Shown here one piece after another: positions 41,606 to 50,886 of a DNA stretch of 64,000 nucleotides (positions within the stretch are counted from its first letter, which is position 1; the number at the start of each line of letters is the position of its first letter). The stretch comes from Candidatus Latescibacterota bacterium. GTDB lineage: Bacteria > Latescibacterota > UBA2968 > UBA8231. Both the position numbers and the translations under genes were made by a program. The notes beneath the pieces were generated by a model, which saw only the letters and a program-made list of their open reading frames with translations, did no database searches and had not been told where the DNA came from. The DNA lies in assembly GCA_022826515.1 (NCBI GenBank), contig JAJDUT010000061.1, positions 1 through 64,000 on the forward strand, given 5' to 3'.

Positions 41606-44600
41606 GTGAATTTAGAGGTGTTTCTCCGCTTTTCCTGCCAAGCGTTTTCCTCGTGGCTGTGTGTTTGCTTGCTCGCGGTAGTGGTGCGTGCCGAGCCCAA
41701 GCTGCACTTTGAGCCGCTATACGGCCCGCTTTCCCAGCGCTTTGCCGTCCCGAGCCAAGCTGCCTTTGGGACTGGCCAGCCGCTCTTGCCCGCTCCCGAC
41801 CGTGCGCTGATCTCGTACCAAGCCGCAGTGGACTCCTTGGGAATGGCCCACTACGGCCGCCGCGTCAGCGGATTCACCGAGGGACCAACGGTCGCCGTGG
41901 CTTTAGACCACTATCTCCGCATGGAATACCAAGCGAGGCACCGACAGCTTTGGCACCAGCAAATCCGCCGCGACTTTCGCAGCACAGCTTCCGGGCAGCG
42001 CCAGCGCCGGGGCAGCCGCTTTGAGTGGACGGTGCCCTTTTCCGCGCCCAAGCCCCTGCGGCGCTTTATCGGCGACGAAGGCCCCAGCCTCGCGCTCAAT
42101 GGTTCGCGTACCATCATCGTTTCTGGCAAGAGCGAGTGGACCGACGGCGAGGTGCAGACCTCGTTTGGCCGCAGTTCCAAGTTTCCCTCGCTGGGCATCG
42201 AACAGGAATCTGATTTCACGGTGGAAGGCAAAGTCGGCGAGCTGATCAACATCCGCATCGATCAAGACACCCAAAACTTCGGCTCGGCCATTGGCTCCGG
42301 TTTGGGCGATCAGCTATCCAACCAGATCAAGCTCGACTACGAAGGCGAGGAAGACTCCATATTCCAAGAGATACAGGCCGGCAACACCACGCTAGAGCTG
42401 CCCAACACGCGCTTCGTCGGCTTCCGGCAGAAGAACAAGGGCCTCTTTGGCATCCGCGCTAAAGGGCACGTCGGGCCGCTGGCCTTTACGACCGTAGCCA
42501 GCCACGAAAAGAGCAAGTCCAACCGCCAGACCTTCAAGGGCGGAGCGGCCATCGACACGCTCCAGCTAAGAGACTACCAATACATCCGCAACACGTATTT
42601 CTTTTTGCACGAGTTCTACCGCGCCCACCTTGCCGACTTCCGCAGTCTGTTGGCAGGAGTGCCGTTTGGCGCGGAAAACTTCGTCGATATCAGCCGCCTC
42701 GAAGTCTATATCAACGACTTCAATACGCGGAATGACGCCGAACTGTTCGCCAAGCCCGGCGTTGCGTGGGTCGATCCGTCCGATTCCCTCTCCACCATCG
42801 AGTGCTTTGACGCGGCGGGCAATCGCCTGCGCAATAGCGGCTGCTTTGAGGAAGGAACCTGGCACCGGCTCGACCCGGACGACGACTACTCGGTCGTGGC
42901 CGAGGCGGGTTATATCATCCTCAACAGGCCCGTATCCGCCCCCTATGCCATGGCCGTGCATTTCAAAACCAACGCGCCGGACTTCGACGGCATGCTCCAA
43001 CAGGAGACGGCGCGGCTCACAGCCGGTGCCGAATCCGACTCCTTGTACCTGAAGCTGATCAAAGCCCGCAATCCCCGCCCGGGTTTTCCCACTTGGAACC
43101 TAGAGTGGAAAAACGTGTACCGCATTGCCTCTGGGTTTTCCACTGGCCGCCGCTTCGACCCCAAGACTTTGCAGGTCGATATCGCCAAGGAAGTGCCCGG
43201 CCAAGAGGATCAACTGTCGCAACAGGGGCGCTCCTACTTGCAGATTTTGGGCTTGGACGAGCGCGGCAAAGATCCTGGCAGCGCGCCCGACCGCGTCATC
43301 GACGCCGACTACATAGGGCTGGACGACATCCGCGGGCATTTGATTTTCCCCGACCAGCGCCCCTTTGATCCGCGCGCCAACAAATATCGCGGCCTGCTCG
43401 ACGAACCCGTCCCGGCCATCTACGACGAGCAGCAGCAGCGCACCCAGATCGAGGCCAGCCGCTACAAAATCCTCGTCCGCGCCGCCTCCTCAGAGCAGCG
43501 CATCCGGCTGGGCGGCATCTTCGGCGGCGTCCGGCCCGAGACCGTGGAGGTGCAGCTAAACGGCCGACCCCTAACGCGAGATACCGACTACCGAGTCGAT
43601 TACACCGGCAGCGTGACGTTTATTGGTTCGGTCGCTCAGGAAGTGGCCGACCCCGGCGCGGACTTGGAAATCTCCTTTGAATCCGAGGACGTCTTCAACA
43701 TCGGCAGCCAGCAGAAGACCTTGTTGGGCTTGCGCACCGAGTACGAGTTCTGGGGCGGCGACGGGCGCGTGGGCAGCACCATGATTTACAACAACGAGCG
43801 TTCGAGCGACCGGCGGGTGCGGGTGGGCAATGAGCCGACGCGCACGGTGATCTGGAACCTCGACCTGCGCGCCCGGCGCGAAGTGCCAGTCCTCACCCGC
43901 GTCGTCGATATGCTGCCGCTGGTCAAGACGGCCGTTCCCTCGGAAGTGACCCTTGACGCCGAAATCGCGCAAAGTCGCCCCAATCTCAACACCAAGGGGC
44001 GCGGCTACATCGACGATTTTGAAGACAGCGAGCGGCCCATTTCCCTAGTCGTCAACCGCACGCGCTGGGCACCGGCTAGCGCCCCGGTTGGCGCGCGCTT
44101 CGGCGCGGAAAATCGCACGCATTTCATCTGGTACAATCCCTACAACGGGGTGCTGCGCACCGACATCTGGCCCAACCAAGAAGAGCAAATCGAAGCCCAA
44201 AACCGGCGCACCGACATCTTAGCACTAGAGCTGCTGCCGCGCCTCGAAGCCACCGAGTCTTGGGGCGGAGTCTCCCTCGCCTTTTCGACGGTCAACGACT
44301 TGTCCGAGTCCAAGTTCCTAGAGATCTGGGTCCGCGGCCAAGAGGGCACCTTGCATGTGAACTTAGGCGATCAAATCAACGAGGACTACATCGCCAATGG
44401 CCGCCTCGACACCGAAGACGAGCCTTTCCCCGGGCAAGCCGCCGGGGATGGCTTGGTGGAGCGGGAGGAAGACGTGGGCATCGACGGCCGCAACGACGAA
44501 GCCGAATTGAACTTCTACTTGCGGCTGCAAGACGCTGCGTTCGACACCACCCGCTCCCTGGCCGAGCGGCAGCAGGCTTTTGCCGCGCTCTACCCAGACC

Positions 44601-47600
44601 CCGATCCCCTGCGCCCCAACCGCTCGCCCGACGACCCCGAGGGCGACAACTGGAAATACGACGCTCAGCGCAACAAGAACGATTACAGCCACATCAACGG
44701 CACCGAGAACAACAAAAAAGACGTCGAAAGCGGCGACCGCCCGGACACCGAAGACCTCAATGGCAACGGCGTGCTCGACCGACGCAACAATTACTACCAC
44801 TACGAGATCGACTTATCCTCAATTCACTACGAGGTCGCCGGCACCGAGAACAAGGGCTGGCGGCAGCTCCGCGTGCCCCTGTTCGGCCCCCACGTCGAGC
44901 GCGTGGGCTTGCCCGACTCCACCCGCATCGAATACGCGCGCCTGATGCTTTCAAGCGAGCCGCGGTCGGACGTGGCAGACACCGTACGGGCCGAGATCGC
45001 ACTGGTGGAAATCGTGGGCAACAAGTGGCAAGAAGACGAAATAGTGCGGCTCGATGATCGCTTCCCGCTCGGCGACCGCGAGGCCCTCGACGTCACGGTC
45101 ATCGGCACCGACAAGAGCCAGAGCTACCGACCGCCACCCGGCGTGAAGATCCGCCGCAACGTGCAGTCGCGCACCCGCGAACGCGAGCAGTCCCTCGTGC
45201 TGGCCTACGAAAACCTAGAGCCTGGACACCAAATGTCGGCGACTCGTATCCTGACCCGCTCTGCCAATTACACCAGCTACGAGCGGCTGCGCATGTACGT
45301 CTATGGCGATTCGAGCGGGACCATTGAATACGCCCACGGCGATTCGAGCGACTTGGTGCTCTTCGTGCGCTTTGGCGTGGATTCGACCAACTACTACGAG
45401 ACCATCAGCCCCATTTTTCCGGGTTGGAGCGGGGGGCGCAAGGGCTGGAAGGGCAATCAAGTAGATGTGGACCTGCCCGTCATCTCCCAGCTCAAGGCCC
45501 TGCTGCAATCCGGGCTGGCCGATACTACCACGGGCGAGTTCTACTACACGTACCGAGTAATCGACCCGCGCGGGGCACCGCTAGACGGCAAAAGTTTGAT
45601 CGCTCAGCGCGAGTTGGAGGCGCTGCACATGGCTGGCTACGATCCCCAAGTCGAGCGCTTTTCCCTAGACCAAGTCTTTGCGCGGTCGGGCCTGCGCAGC
45701 GGCGAGCAAGCCATTTACCGGGTGCGCGGCAACCCGTCAATGCAGTCGATCAAACAACTGAGCATTGGTCTGCGCAACCGCGCCGCAAACCGCGCGTACA
45801 GCGGTCGCATCTTCCTCGACGAGCTGCGCCTCGACGAGGCGCGCAACGATCCCGGGCTGGCCGCGTACGCCCAGCTCAACACCAAGCTAGCCGACTTTGC
45901 CAACCTCGGCGGCAACGTGCTCTGGCGGCAGGAAAACTTCCGCAGCTTTACCGGCCAAGGAGGCAACAGCACCGACCGCGAAGCCGCGCTGTCGGTCTCC
46001 ACCAACGCGCAAAAGCTCCTGCCGAGTAGCTGGGGATTTTTGATCCCGGTCAAGGTAAATTTCAGCCGCTCGACCAGCTTGCCGCGCTTCGGCCCCGGCT
46101 CGGACGTGGAGCTGACCGCCGAAGAGAAGCTAGAGCAACAAGCCGTTCGCTCCAAAGAATTCTACGACGTGTCCATCAGCCGACGGCAGGGCAAAAACTT
46201 CTTATTGCGCTGGACGCTCGACCAGATGAATCTGCGGCTGTCGCACTCGCGCGAACACAGCTCGGATCCGGTGCGCCCGATCAACGAGCGCGAGGCCCAG
46301 ACCATGAACTTCAACTACAGCATGCCCCTGCCCAAACCAGAACTGCGGATCATGCGCTGGCTACCGGAGTTCATGCCCACGGGCTGGACGCGGATGGAGT
46401 TTCGCCCACTGCCTTCGAGCCTGACCTACGCGGTCAATGGCAGCCGGCGAACCTCGCGGCTTTTGCGCCGCGGCGACGACGAAACGACCGCACAGGAGGA
46501 CTTTACGCTCGTCGAAACCTATGCCTCTAAGCTCAATCCGCTCTCCGGTTTATCGGCCAACTACAACCTCAAAATCGACCGAGACTTGCGCAAAAAGTTC
46601 GTCCCCGACAAGCGCAGCTTTGGCCGCGAGGTCGGGCGCAGACAAACAGCCGACTTGGGCTTTTCGCTGCGCTTGGTCTCGTGGCTGGACCAAAACTACA
46701 CCTTCAAGGCCAATTACGAAGAGCAAAATGACCCAGCGCAGCGGCGCGGAGTAGCCCCGATCGATTCAATCAGCGGCCTGCCGTTCAATACCCTCGAAAT
46801 CCGCAACCAGAACGACCTCTCCGCCCGCCTCAATTTTAAAATCCCAACGCTGCTCAAGAACTTGGGGCAGTCCCCTGGCCAAAGCCGCAAGGCGCAACAG
46901 CGCGACGACCGAGACCGCAATCGAGACCGCAGTCGAAACCGAAACATAAACGAGGACGCGCCGACCTCGAAGGAAGACCAAGCCGAGCAAAAGAAAAACC
47001 AAACCGAGAAAGAGCCAACCAAAGCCGAGCAAAAGAAAAACCAAACTGAGAAAGAGCCAACCAAAGCCGACCAAGAGAAAGACCAAGCCAAAGAAGAGCA
47101 AAGCAAAGCCGAGCAGGAGAAAGACCAAGCCCAAGAAGAGCCAACCAAAGCCGAACCGCCGCAAGGTCCCAATATCCTCCGTCGCCTCGCCGGATGGACC
47201 GGCCGCCTCGTCGAGCCGGTCAACGCCAGTTGGCGGCGCAACACCAGCTCGCGCCGCTTCAATTTGCTGCAGCGGCCCTCGCTTTCCTATCAACTCGGCC
47301 TCGAAGACACCCTGCGGGTGCGGCAAGTGACCCAAGGGCTGACCCACCAAGACAATTGGTCGCACACGTCCTCATTTGAGGCTGGCTCGGGGATGCGGTT
47401 GCCCTTTGGCATTAGCGTCAAGGTCAACTCCAGGGAGCAGACCACCGAGCGCAGCGGCGCTTCGCAGCAACGGCTGCGCTTGCGCAACGAGCGGACCTAC
47501 CCGCGCGTGAGTCTTAGCTGGGGACGAGCCGACCGGATTCCGTTGATAAAGCGAGTGATCAACAGCGCGCAGGTAAACGCGAGTTTCGAGACCTCGGAGG

Positions 47601-48130
47601 CCAGCGAGGGCGAGGGCAGCCTCGCGCCCGGCCACCTGCTCTCTGAGGAGACCAAGACCGAGTTTAGGGCGTCGTGGAATGGCCGTTGGCGCTGGGGACC
47701 GACCACGACCATCGAGCGCGTGCTCTCCACCTCGGAAAGCCGCGATTTTGAACCAACCGCCGGAGAGGATAGCGGCGAGCAGCCCCTGCGCGGCACCCGC
47801 GACCGAGAGCAAGTGACCACCACCTTCAAGATCACCCATAACCTCAAGCCGCGGCGACTGCCCCTAATAGGCCGGCTCAAAAGCGACGTCACCCTCAACT
47901 TAGAACAGAAGTTTGAAGGAGAAATCCGCTCCATCGCCACCGGCGACGAAGAGCGCGTCCCCAATGGCAAAGAAAACCGCTGGCGTACTCAGTTGTCCAT
48001 GACCTACAATTTCAGCACGAATTTCCGCGGCGAAGGGCGGATTCGCATCGAAAACAACAAAGACCACCTCAGAGATAAGACGCGAAAAATCCGCGAAGTG
48101 CGGCTTTCGGGCACATTCTTCCTCCGCTAA
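41606..48130 (+). CDS. sprA: SprA-like giant outer-membrane protein (type 9 secretion translocon)
   Basis: A 2174-residue exported protein starting at GTG 41606 with a signal peptide (FLRFSCQAFSSWLCVCLLAVVV). It matches the SprA family over its length: DFTVEGKVGELINIRIDQDT, EEDSIFQEIQAGNTTLELPNT, FGIRAKGHVGPL, GYIDDFEDSERPI, WEW-rich strands and a C-terminal sequence of alternating polar/apolar strands ending in FFLR, as in a 36-strand beta-barrel. In Bacteroidota SprA is the pore through which type 9 secretion cargo leaves; outside that group homologues exist without full gliding machinery. A Lys/Glu/Gln-rich linker (about residues 1790-1855) is encoded by 42-bp tandem repeats. No other T9SS genes are in the window. 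Confidence 0.88.
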   Translation: MNLEVFLRFSCQAFSSWLCVCLLAVVVRAEPKLHFEPLYGPLSQRFAVPSQAAFGTGQPLLPAPDRALISYQAAVDSLGMAHYGRRVSGFTEGPTVAVALDHYLRMEYQARHRQLWHQQIRRDFRSTASGQRQRRGSRFEWTVPFSAPKPLRRFIGDEGPSLALNGSRTIIVSGKSEWTDGEVQTSFGRSSKFPSLGIEQESDFTVEGKVGELINIRIDQDTQNFGSAIGSGLGDQLSNQIKLDYEGEEDSIFQEIQAGNTTLELPNTRFVGFRQKNKGLFGIRAKGHVGPLAFTTVASHEKSKSNRQTFKGGAAIDTLQLRDYQYIRNTYFFLHEFYRAHLADFRSLLAGVPFGAENFVDISRLEVYINDFNTRNDAELFAKPGVAWVDPSDSLSTIECFDAAGNRLRNSGCFEEGTWHRLDPDDDYSVVAEAGYIILNRPVSAPYAMAVHFKTNAPDFDGMLQQETARLTAGAESDSLYLKLIKARNPRPGFPTWNLEWKNVYRIASGFSTGRRFDPKTLQVDIAKEVPGQEDQLSQQGRSYLQILGLDERGKDPGSAPDRVIDADYIGLDDIRGHLIFPDQRPFDPRANKYRGLLDEPVPAIYDEQQQRTQIEASRYKILVRAASSEQRIRLGGIFGGVRPETVEVQLNGRPLTRDTDYRVDYTGSVTFIGSVAQEVADPGADLEISFESEDVFNIGSQQKTLLGLRTEYEFWGGDGRVGSTMIYNNERSSDRRVRVGNEPTRTVIWNLDLRARREVPVLTRVVDMLPLVKTAVPSEVTLDAEIAQSRPNLNTKGRGYIDDFEDSERPISLVVNRTRWAPASAPVGARFGAENRTHFIWYNPYNGVLRTDIWPNQEEQIEAQNRRTDILALELLPRLEATESWGGVSLAFSTVNDLSESKFLEIWVRGQEGTLHVNLGDQINEDYIANGRLDTEDEPFPGQAAGDGLVEREEDVGIDGRNDEAELNFYLRLQDAAFDTTRSLAERQQAFAALYPDPDPLRPNRSPDDPEGDNWKYDAQRNKNDYSHINGTENNKKDVESGDRPDTEDLNGNGVLDRRNNYYHYEIDLSSIHYEVAGTENKGWRQLRVPLFGPHVERVGLPDSTRIEYARLMLSSEPRSDVADTVRAEIALVEIVGNKWQEDEIVRLDDRFPLGDREALDVTVIGTDKSQSYRPPPGVKIRRNVQSRTREREQSLVLAYENLEPGHQMSATRILTRSANYTSYERLRMYVYGDSSGTIEYAHGDSSDLVLFVRFGVDSTNYYETISPIFPGWSGGRKGWKGNQVDVDLPVISQLKALLQSGLADTTTGEFYYTYRVIDPRGAPLDGKSLIAQRELEALHMAGYDPQVERFSLDQVFARSGLRSGEQAIYRVRGNPSMQSIKQLSIGLRNRAANRAYSGRIFLDELRLDEARNDPGLAAYAQLNTKLADFANLGGNVLWRQENFRSFTGQGGNSTDREAALSVSTNAQKLLPSSWGFLIPVKVNFSRSTSLPRFGPGSDVELTAEEKLEQQAVRSKEFYDVSISRRQGKNFLLRWTLDQMNLRLSHSREHSSDPVRPINEREAQTMNFNYSMPLPKPELRIMRWLPEFMPTGWTRMEFRPLPSSLTYAVNGSRRTSRLLRRGDDETTAQEDFTLVETYASKLNPLSGLSANYNLKIDRDLRKKFVPDKRSFGREVGRRQTADLGFSLRLVSWLDQNYTFKANYEEQNDPAQRRGVAPIDSISGLPFNTLEIRNQNDLSARLNFKIPTLLKNLGQSPGQSRKAQQRDDRDRNRDRSRNRNINEDAPTSKEDQAEQKKNQTEKEPTKAEQKKNQTEKEPTKADQEKDQAKEEQSKAEQEKDQAQEEPTKAEPPQGPNILRRLAGWTGRLVEPVNASWRRNTSSRRFNLLQRPSLSYQLGLEDTLRVRQVTQGLTHQDNWSHTSSFEAGSGMRLPFGISVKVNSREQTTERSGASQQRLRLRNERTYPRVSLSWGRADRIPLIKRVINSAQVNASFETSEASEGEGSLAPGHLLSEETKTEFRASWNGRWRWGPTTTIERVLSTSESRDFEPTAGEDSGEQPLRGTRDREQVTTTFKITHNLKPRRLPLIGRLKSDVTLNLEQKFEGEIRSIATGDEERVPNGKENRWRTQLSMTYNFSTNFRGEGRIRIENNKDHLRDKTRKIREVRLSGTFFLR
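46982..47149 (+). repeat. Four tandem 42-bp repeats inside sprA
   Basis: Units at 46982-47023, 47024-47065, 47066-47107 and 47108-47149. Each encodes 14 residues of the type AEQKKNQTEKEPTK. Units 1 and 2 are nearly identical, 3 and 4 have diverged, so the array has grown by slippage. It lies in a periplasm- or surface-exposed charged linker. Confidence 0.9.
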
Positions 48131-48165
48131 AGCATATTGCCCGACGCGGCTGTGGGAGGTATTAT

Positions 48166-48531
48166 TTGTTCAATCAACGCGAGCAACGCGCGCTCATCGG
48201 CCTGACAGCGGCCTTGCTCATTGGGATGCTCGTCGCCATTGGCGATTGGTATCGCCCCTCGCAGTCAGAGGAATTCAGCGTCGTGCCACGCGCAGTCGCT
48301 CCGCCGCCACCGCGCCAAGTGGTAGTAGCCGAGCAGGGGCCGCTGTCGCTCAATTCGGCTACGGTAGAAGAATTAGTCGCACTGCCGGCAATCGGCCCTA
48401 AGATCGCCGCGCGGATCGTCGCCTTTCGCCGCGAGCACGGCCCTTTTGCACGGCTGGAGCAACTAACCGAAGTCAATGGCATCGGCGCGAAGACGCTAGC
48501 AAAGCTCCGTCCTTTGCTCACAGTGGAGTAG
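48166..48531 (+). CDS. comEA: ComEA-like helix-hairpin-helix DNA-binding protein
   Basis: A 121-residue protein with a TTG start at 48166 set by GGGAGGT 5 bases upstream. One N-terminal membrane helix (LIGLTAALLIGMLVAIGDW), a Pro-rich linker, then two helix-hairpin-helix motifs: LNSATVEELVALPAIGPKIAARIV and FARLEQLTEVNGIGAKTLAKLRP. This is the ComEA layout: an anchored receptor that pulls incoming double-stranded DNA through the periplasm during natural transformation. The pilus-like and dprA genes just downstream support that role. Confidence 0.85.
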   Translation: MFNQREQRALIGLTAALLIGMLVAIGDWYRPSQSEEFSVVPRAVAPPPPRQVVVAEQGPLSLNSATVEELVALPAIGPKIAARIVAFRREHGPFARLEQLTEVNGIGAKTLAKLRPLLTVE

Positions 48532-48560
48532 AGACCACTTTGTAAAAGAAGGGGTTGGGA

Positions 48561-49448
48561 TTGTTTGGACTTGGCAGGACAAAGGCCACCGGGATTCACA
48601 TCAGCGGCCAGACCATGCGCATCGCCGCCCTAGACGCTGACCGCGCTGGCATCCGGCCGCTAGTCTTGACCGCCGAAGAGCTGGAGCGCCCCTTCGACCC
48701 GGTGGCCCTAGGCGACGAGCAGCAGCGACGAGAGCTAGCCACCAAGTTAGCCGCGCTCGCGGCGACTTATAACTTCGACTATAGCACGGCCTGTTTCGCG
48801 CTAGACCGACGCTTGGGTCTCGTTCAGCGCCGGCCCCTCGTAGCGAGGACTGAGCGCGAAAACCGCCAACAACTCCTGTGGGAAGCCGGGCAGTTCTTGA
48901 CCGAAGACGCGAAGGCGTTTAGCTGCGATTTCGTGCTGACCTCGCAGTGGGGCTTTGTGGTGGCGGCGCGCCACCGCGCACTCGATGGCTACCGCGCCCT
49001 AGGCAAGGCCGCAGCGGTCGGTCGGCTCGATGTGGATCTAGTGCCTTTTGCCCTGTACAACGCCAGCGAATGCGCCAATCTGCTCGCCAAAGATACATTC
49101 TCGCTGCTGCTCTACGCAGACGTGAGCGAGGCTTGGCTCCTGCTAATAGAGGAAGGCGAACTGTGCGCAGTGACTAGTTGCTGCTGGGAGCAAGAGGATG
49201 ACGCGCCCGCAGCCTTAGAAGGCGCAGTGCGCAAGCTGCTAAGAGCGGGCGACAACGGCCTCCAACGCCTGTGGGGGGCCGGCTTCGTCTATTGGAGCGA
49301 GGGGTTAGCCGCGCATTTGGGGGTGCCGCATTCAATCCTCGACCCACTCGCCGCGGTCAAACCCAAGCTGCTCGGCAGCACCCCGCCCGCGCAGCGATCC
49401 GAGTATGCCATTGCCGTTGGGCTAGCTCAGCGGGGGTTGGCGCGATGA
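48561..49448 (+). CDS. PilM-like actin-fold protein, divergent
   Basis: A 295-residue protein. I place the start at TTG 48561 (FGLGRTKATGIHISGQTMRIAAL), because AAGGGG is 6 bases away and the sequence matches the PilM head FGxGxxxxxGIDIG; TTG 48555 is the alternative. The fold is that of the FtsA/PilM family, with AVGLAQRGL at the end like PilM. The phosphate-binding motifs are weak, so nucleotide binding may be lost. In type IV pili PilM binds the PilN tail on the cytoplasmic side. Its stop overlaps the next start (ATGA, 49445-49448), a gene for a one-helix membrane protein, which fits a PilM-PilN pair. Confidence 0.68.
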   Translation: MFGLGRTKATGIHISGQTMRIAALDADRAGIRPLVLTAEELERPFDPVALGDEQQRRELATKLAALAATYNFDYSTACFALDRRLGLVQRRPLVARTERENRQQLLWEAGQFLTEDAKAFSCDFVLTSQWGFVVAARHRALDGYRALGKAAAVGRLDVDLVPFALYNASECANLLAKDTFSLLLYADVSEAWLLLIEEGELCAVTSCCWEQEDDAPAALEGAVRKLLRAGDNGLQRLWGAGFVYWSEGLAAHLGVPHSILDPLAAVKPKLLGSTPPAQRSEYAIAVGLAQRGLAR

Positions 49449-50398
49449 TCCGCGTCGAGCTGCTCAGTCGCCAAGGGCGGTCACCTTGGGCCAAAGCCTT
49501 GCTTGCGGTGCTAGCCGTCTGTGGCGGACTATACGGCATCCACCACTTCTTCCCCGCGCTGACGGGGCCGATTTTTAGCGCGAGTTCCTCCCTCATTGCC
49601 GCAGCGCAGCAAGAAATCGCATCACAGCGAGAGACCACTCCAAGCCCCGAAGAGGCTATCTCTAGCCCCGTGCAAGAAACCGCCCCCAAGCCCGCGACCC
49701 AGCAAGAGGTCGCCCGCAGTGCTACGGCGCACCAAGAGGCGACTCCGAGTCCTGAGCCAGAGACCACCTCAAGTCCCGTGGTCCAGCGAGAAACAACACC
49801 CGGTCCCGACCCAACGCCGTCCCAGCGCAGCATGGCCTGCCACCAAGTCATGCGGATTGACGAACAGGTTCCCACCGGGATTCGCGTCGCGTCGCTGAAT
49901 TGCAACTCAATCGGAGAATACTGGTTGGAGGGGACCAGCCCCTCGTACAAAGCGCTGCGCGAGTTTCGGCTTCGCTTGCAGGCGTTGCCATCGCGGGTAT
50001 CGTTTTCGACTTGGTGGGAGGAGCGCACGCTGCGCTTTTCATTCCAAGGCCGCTTTGCCGAGCGGGAGACCCCGCCACTGACGGTCCTCTCGTCCGACCA
50101 AGCGGAGCAATTCTTCGGCAAGTTGGCCCGCTGGGCCGGCGCGAGTGGTCTAGATAGCCTCTCGATCGAAGAACCTACCCATAGGGCCTTGTCGGCGGCG
50201 CGCACGTACCAACGGCAAAAATTACGGGGCCTTGGCTCCCCTCAGCAGATCAACGCCTTCTTGCAGCAATTGCAACAGGCCGAAGAAGTCGCAACCCTCG
50301 GCGAGGTTTTGCTCATGCCCGTCACCAGCGACGAGCGCGGCTGGGTGCAAGCGCGGCTCTATGCGGCCGTGGACCTCTTAGTAGAAGCCTCCGAATGA
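49445..50398 (+). CDS. PilN/PilO-like single-pass membrane protein
   Basis: A 317-residue protein with a short cytoplasmic head (MIRVELLSRQGRSPW), one membrane helix (AKALLAVLAVCGGLYGIHHFF), a Ser/Pro/Thr/Glu-rich linker of about 90 residues with repeats of the type ETTPSPE, and a C-terminal alpha/beta domain that could be the PilN/PilO ferredoxin-like fold. The family is not clear from sequence; the call rests on topology and on coupling to the PilM-like gene (overlapping stop/start). Its own stop overlaps coaD (ATGA, 50395-50398). Confidence 0.6.
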   Translation: MIRVELLSRQGRSPWAKALLAVLAVCGGLYGIHHFFPALTGPIFSASSSLIAAAQQEIASQRETTPSPEEAISSPVQETAPKPATQQEVARSATAHQEATPSPEPETTSSPVVQRETTPGPDPTPSQRSMACHQVMRIDEQVPTGIRVASLNCNSIGEYWLEGTSPSYKALREFRLRLQALPSRVSFSTWWEERTLRFSFQGRFAERETPPLTVLSSDQAEQFFGKLARWAGASGLDSLSIEEPTHRALSAARTYQRQKLRGLGSPQQINAFLQQLQQAEEVATLGEVLLMPVTSDERGWVQARLYAAVDLLVEASE

Positions 50399-50886
50399 AC
50401 AACGCAGACGCGGCCATCTATCCCGGCAGCTTTGATCCCATCACCTTTGGCCACCTAAACATCCTAGAGCGGGCCTTGGGCATCTTCTCCCAAGTCACCC
50501 TGCTGGTGGCGATCAATCCCAACAAAAAGCCGCTCTTTTCGCTGGCGGAGAGCCGGGCGATGATCTCCGAGGCCATTAGCGACTGGCCCCAAGCCAAGGT
50601 CGATTTCCACGACGGCCTGACCGTTGACTATGCGCGGCAGCACAACATCCGCACAGCCGTGCGGGGCCTGCGGGCGGTGACCGACTTCGAGCACGAGTTT
50701 GCCATGGCCTTGACCAACCGCTCGCTGTGGCCACAATTCGACACGGTCTTTCTAATGACCAAGGCCGAGTACATGTATCTCAGTTCGTCGGTCGTGCGCC
50801 AAGTGGCGCAAATGGGCGGGCAATTGAACCAGTTCGTGCCGCCTTGTATTGAGCGACGCCTGCGGGAGAAATTCCACAATGCCTGA
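50395..50886 (+). CDS. coaD: Phosphopantetheine adenylyltransferase
   Basis: A 163-residue enzyme of usual length. Nucleotidyltransferase motif YPGSFDPITFGHLNI at residues 9-23 (with the conserved His of the xxGH motif), GLTVDYARQ, RGLRAVTDFEHEFAMA, and YMYLSSSVVRQVAQMGG near the end, where the usual ISSTxVR appears as LSSSVVR. It transfers AMP from ATP to 4'-phosphopantetheine in coenzyme A synthesis. It is coupled to genes on both sides: ATGA with the pilN-like gene and an 8-base overlap with dprA. Confidence 0.95.
   Translation: MNNADAAIYPGSFDPITFGHLNILERALGIFSQVTLLVAINPNKKPLFSLAESRAMISEAISDWPQAKVDFHDGLTVDYARQHNIRTAVRGLRAVTDFEHEFAMALTNRSLWPQFDTVFLMTKAEYMYLSSSVVRQVAQMGGQLNQFVPPCIERRLREKFHNA

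Noticed and set aside
44260..45057. Plus-strand frame of 265 codons inside sprA
   Set aside because: Arg-rich alternate frame of sprA, no motif and no ribosome binding site.
46982..47149. CRISPR array
   Set aside because: The 42-bp units follow each other without spacers and are in frame within sprA, so they are a coding minisatellite. No repeat-spacer array was seen elsewhere.
49357..50205. Minus-strand frame of 282 codons opposite the pilM/pilN-like genes
   Set aside because: Ser/Ala/Arg-rich antisense shadow; the plus-strand genes have overlapping stop/start codons and better support.
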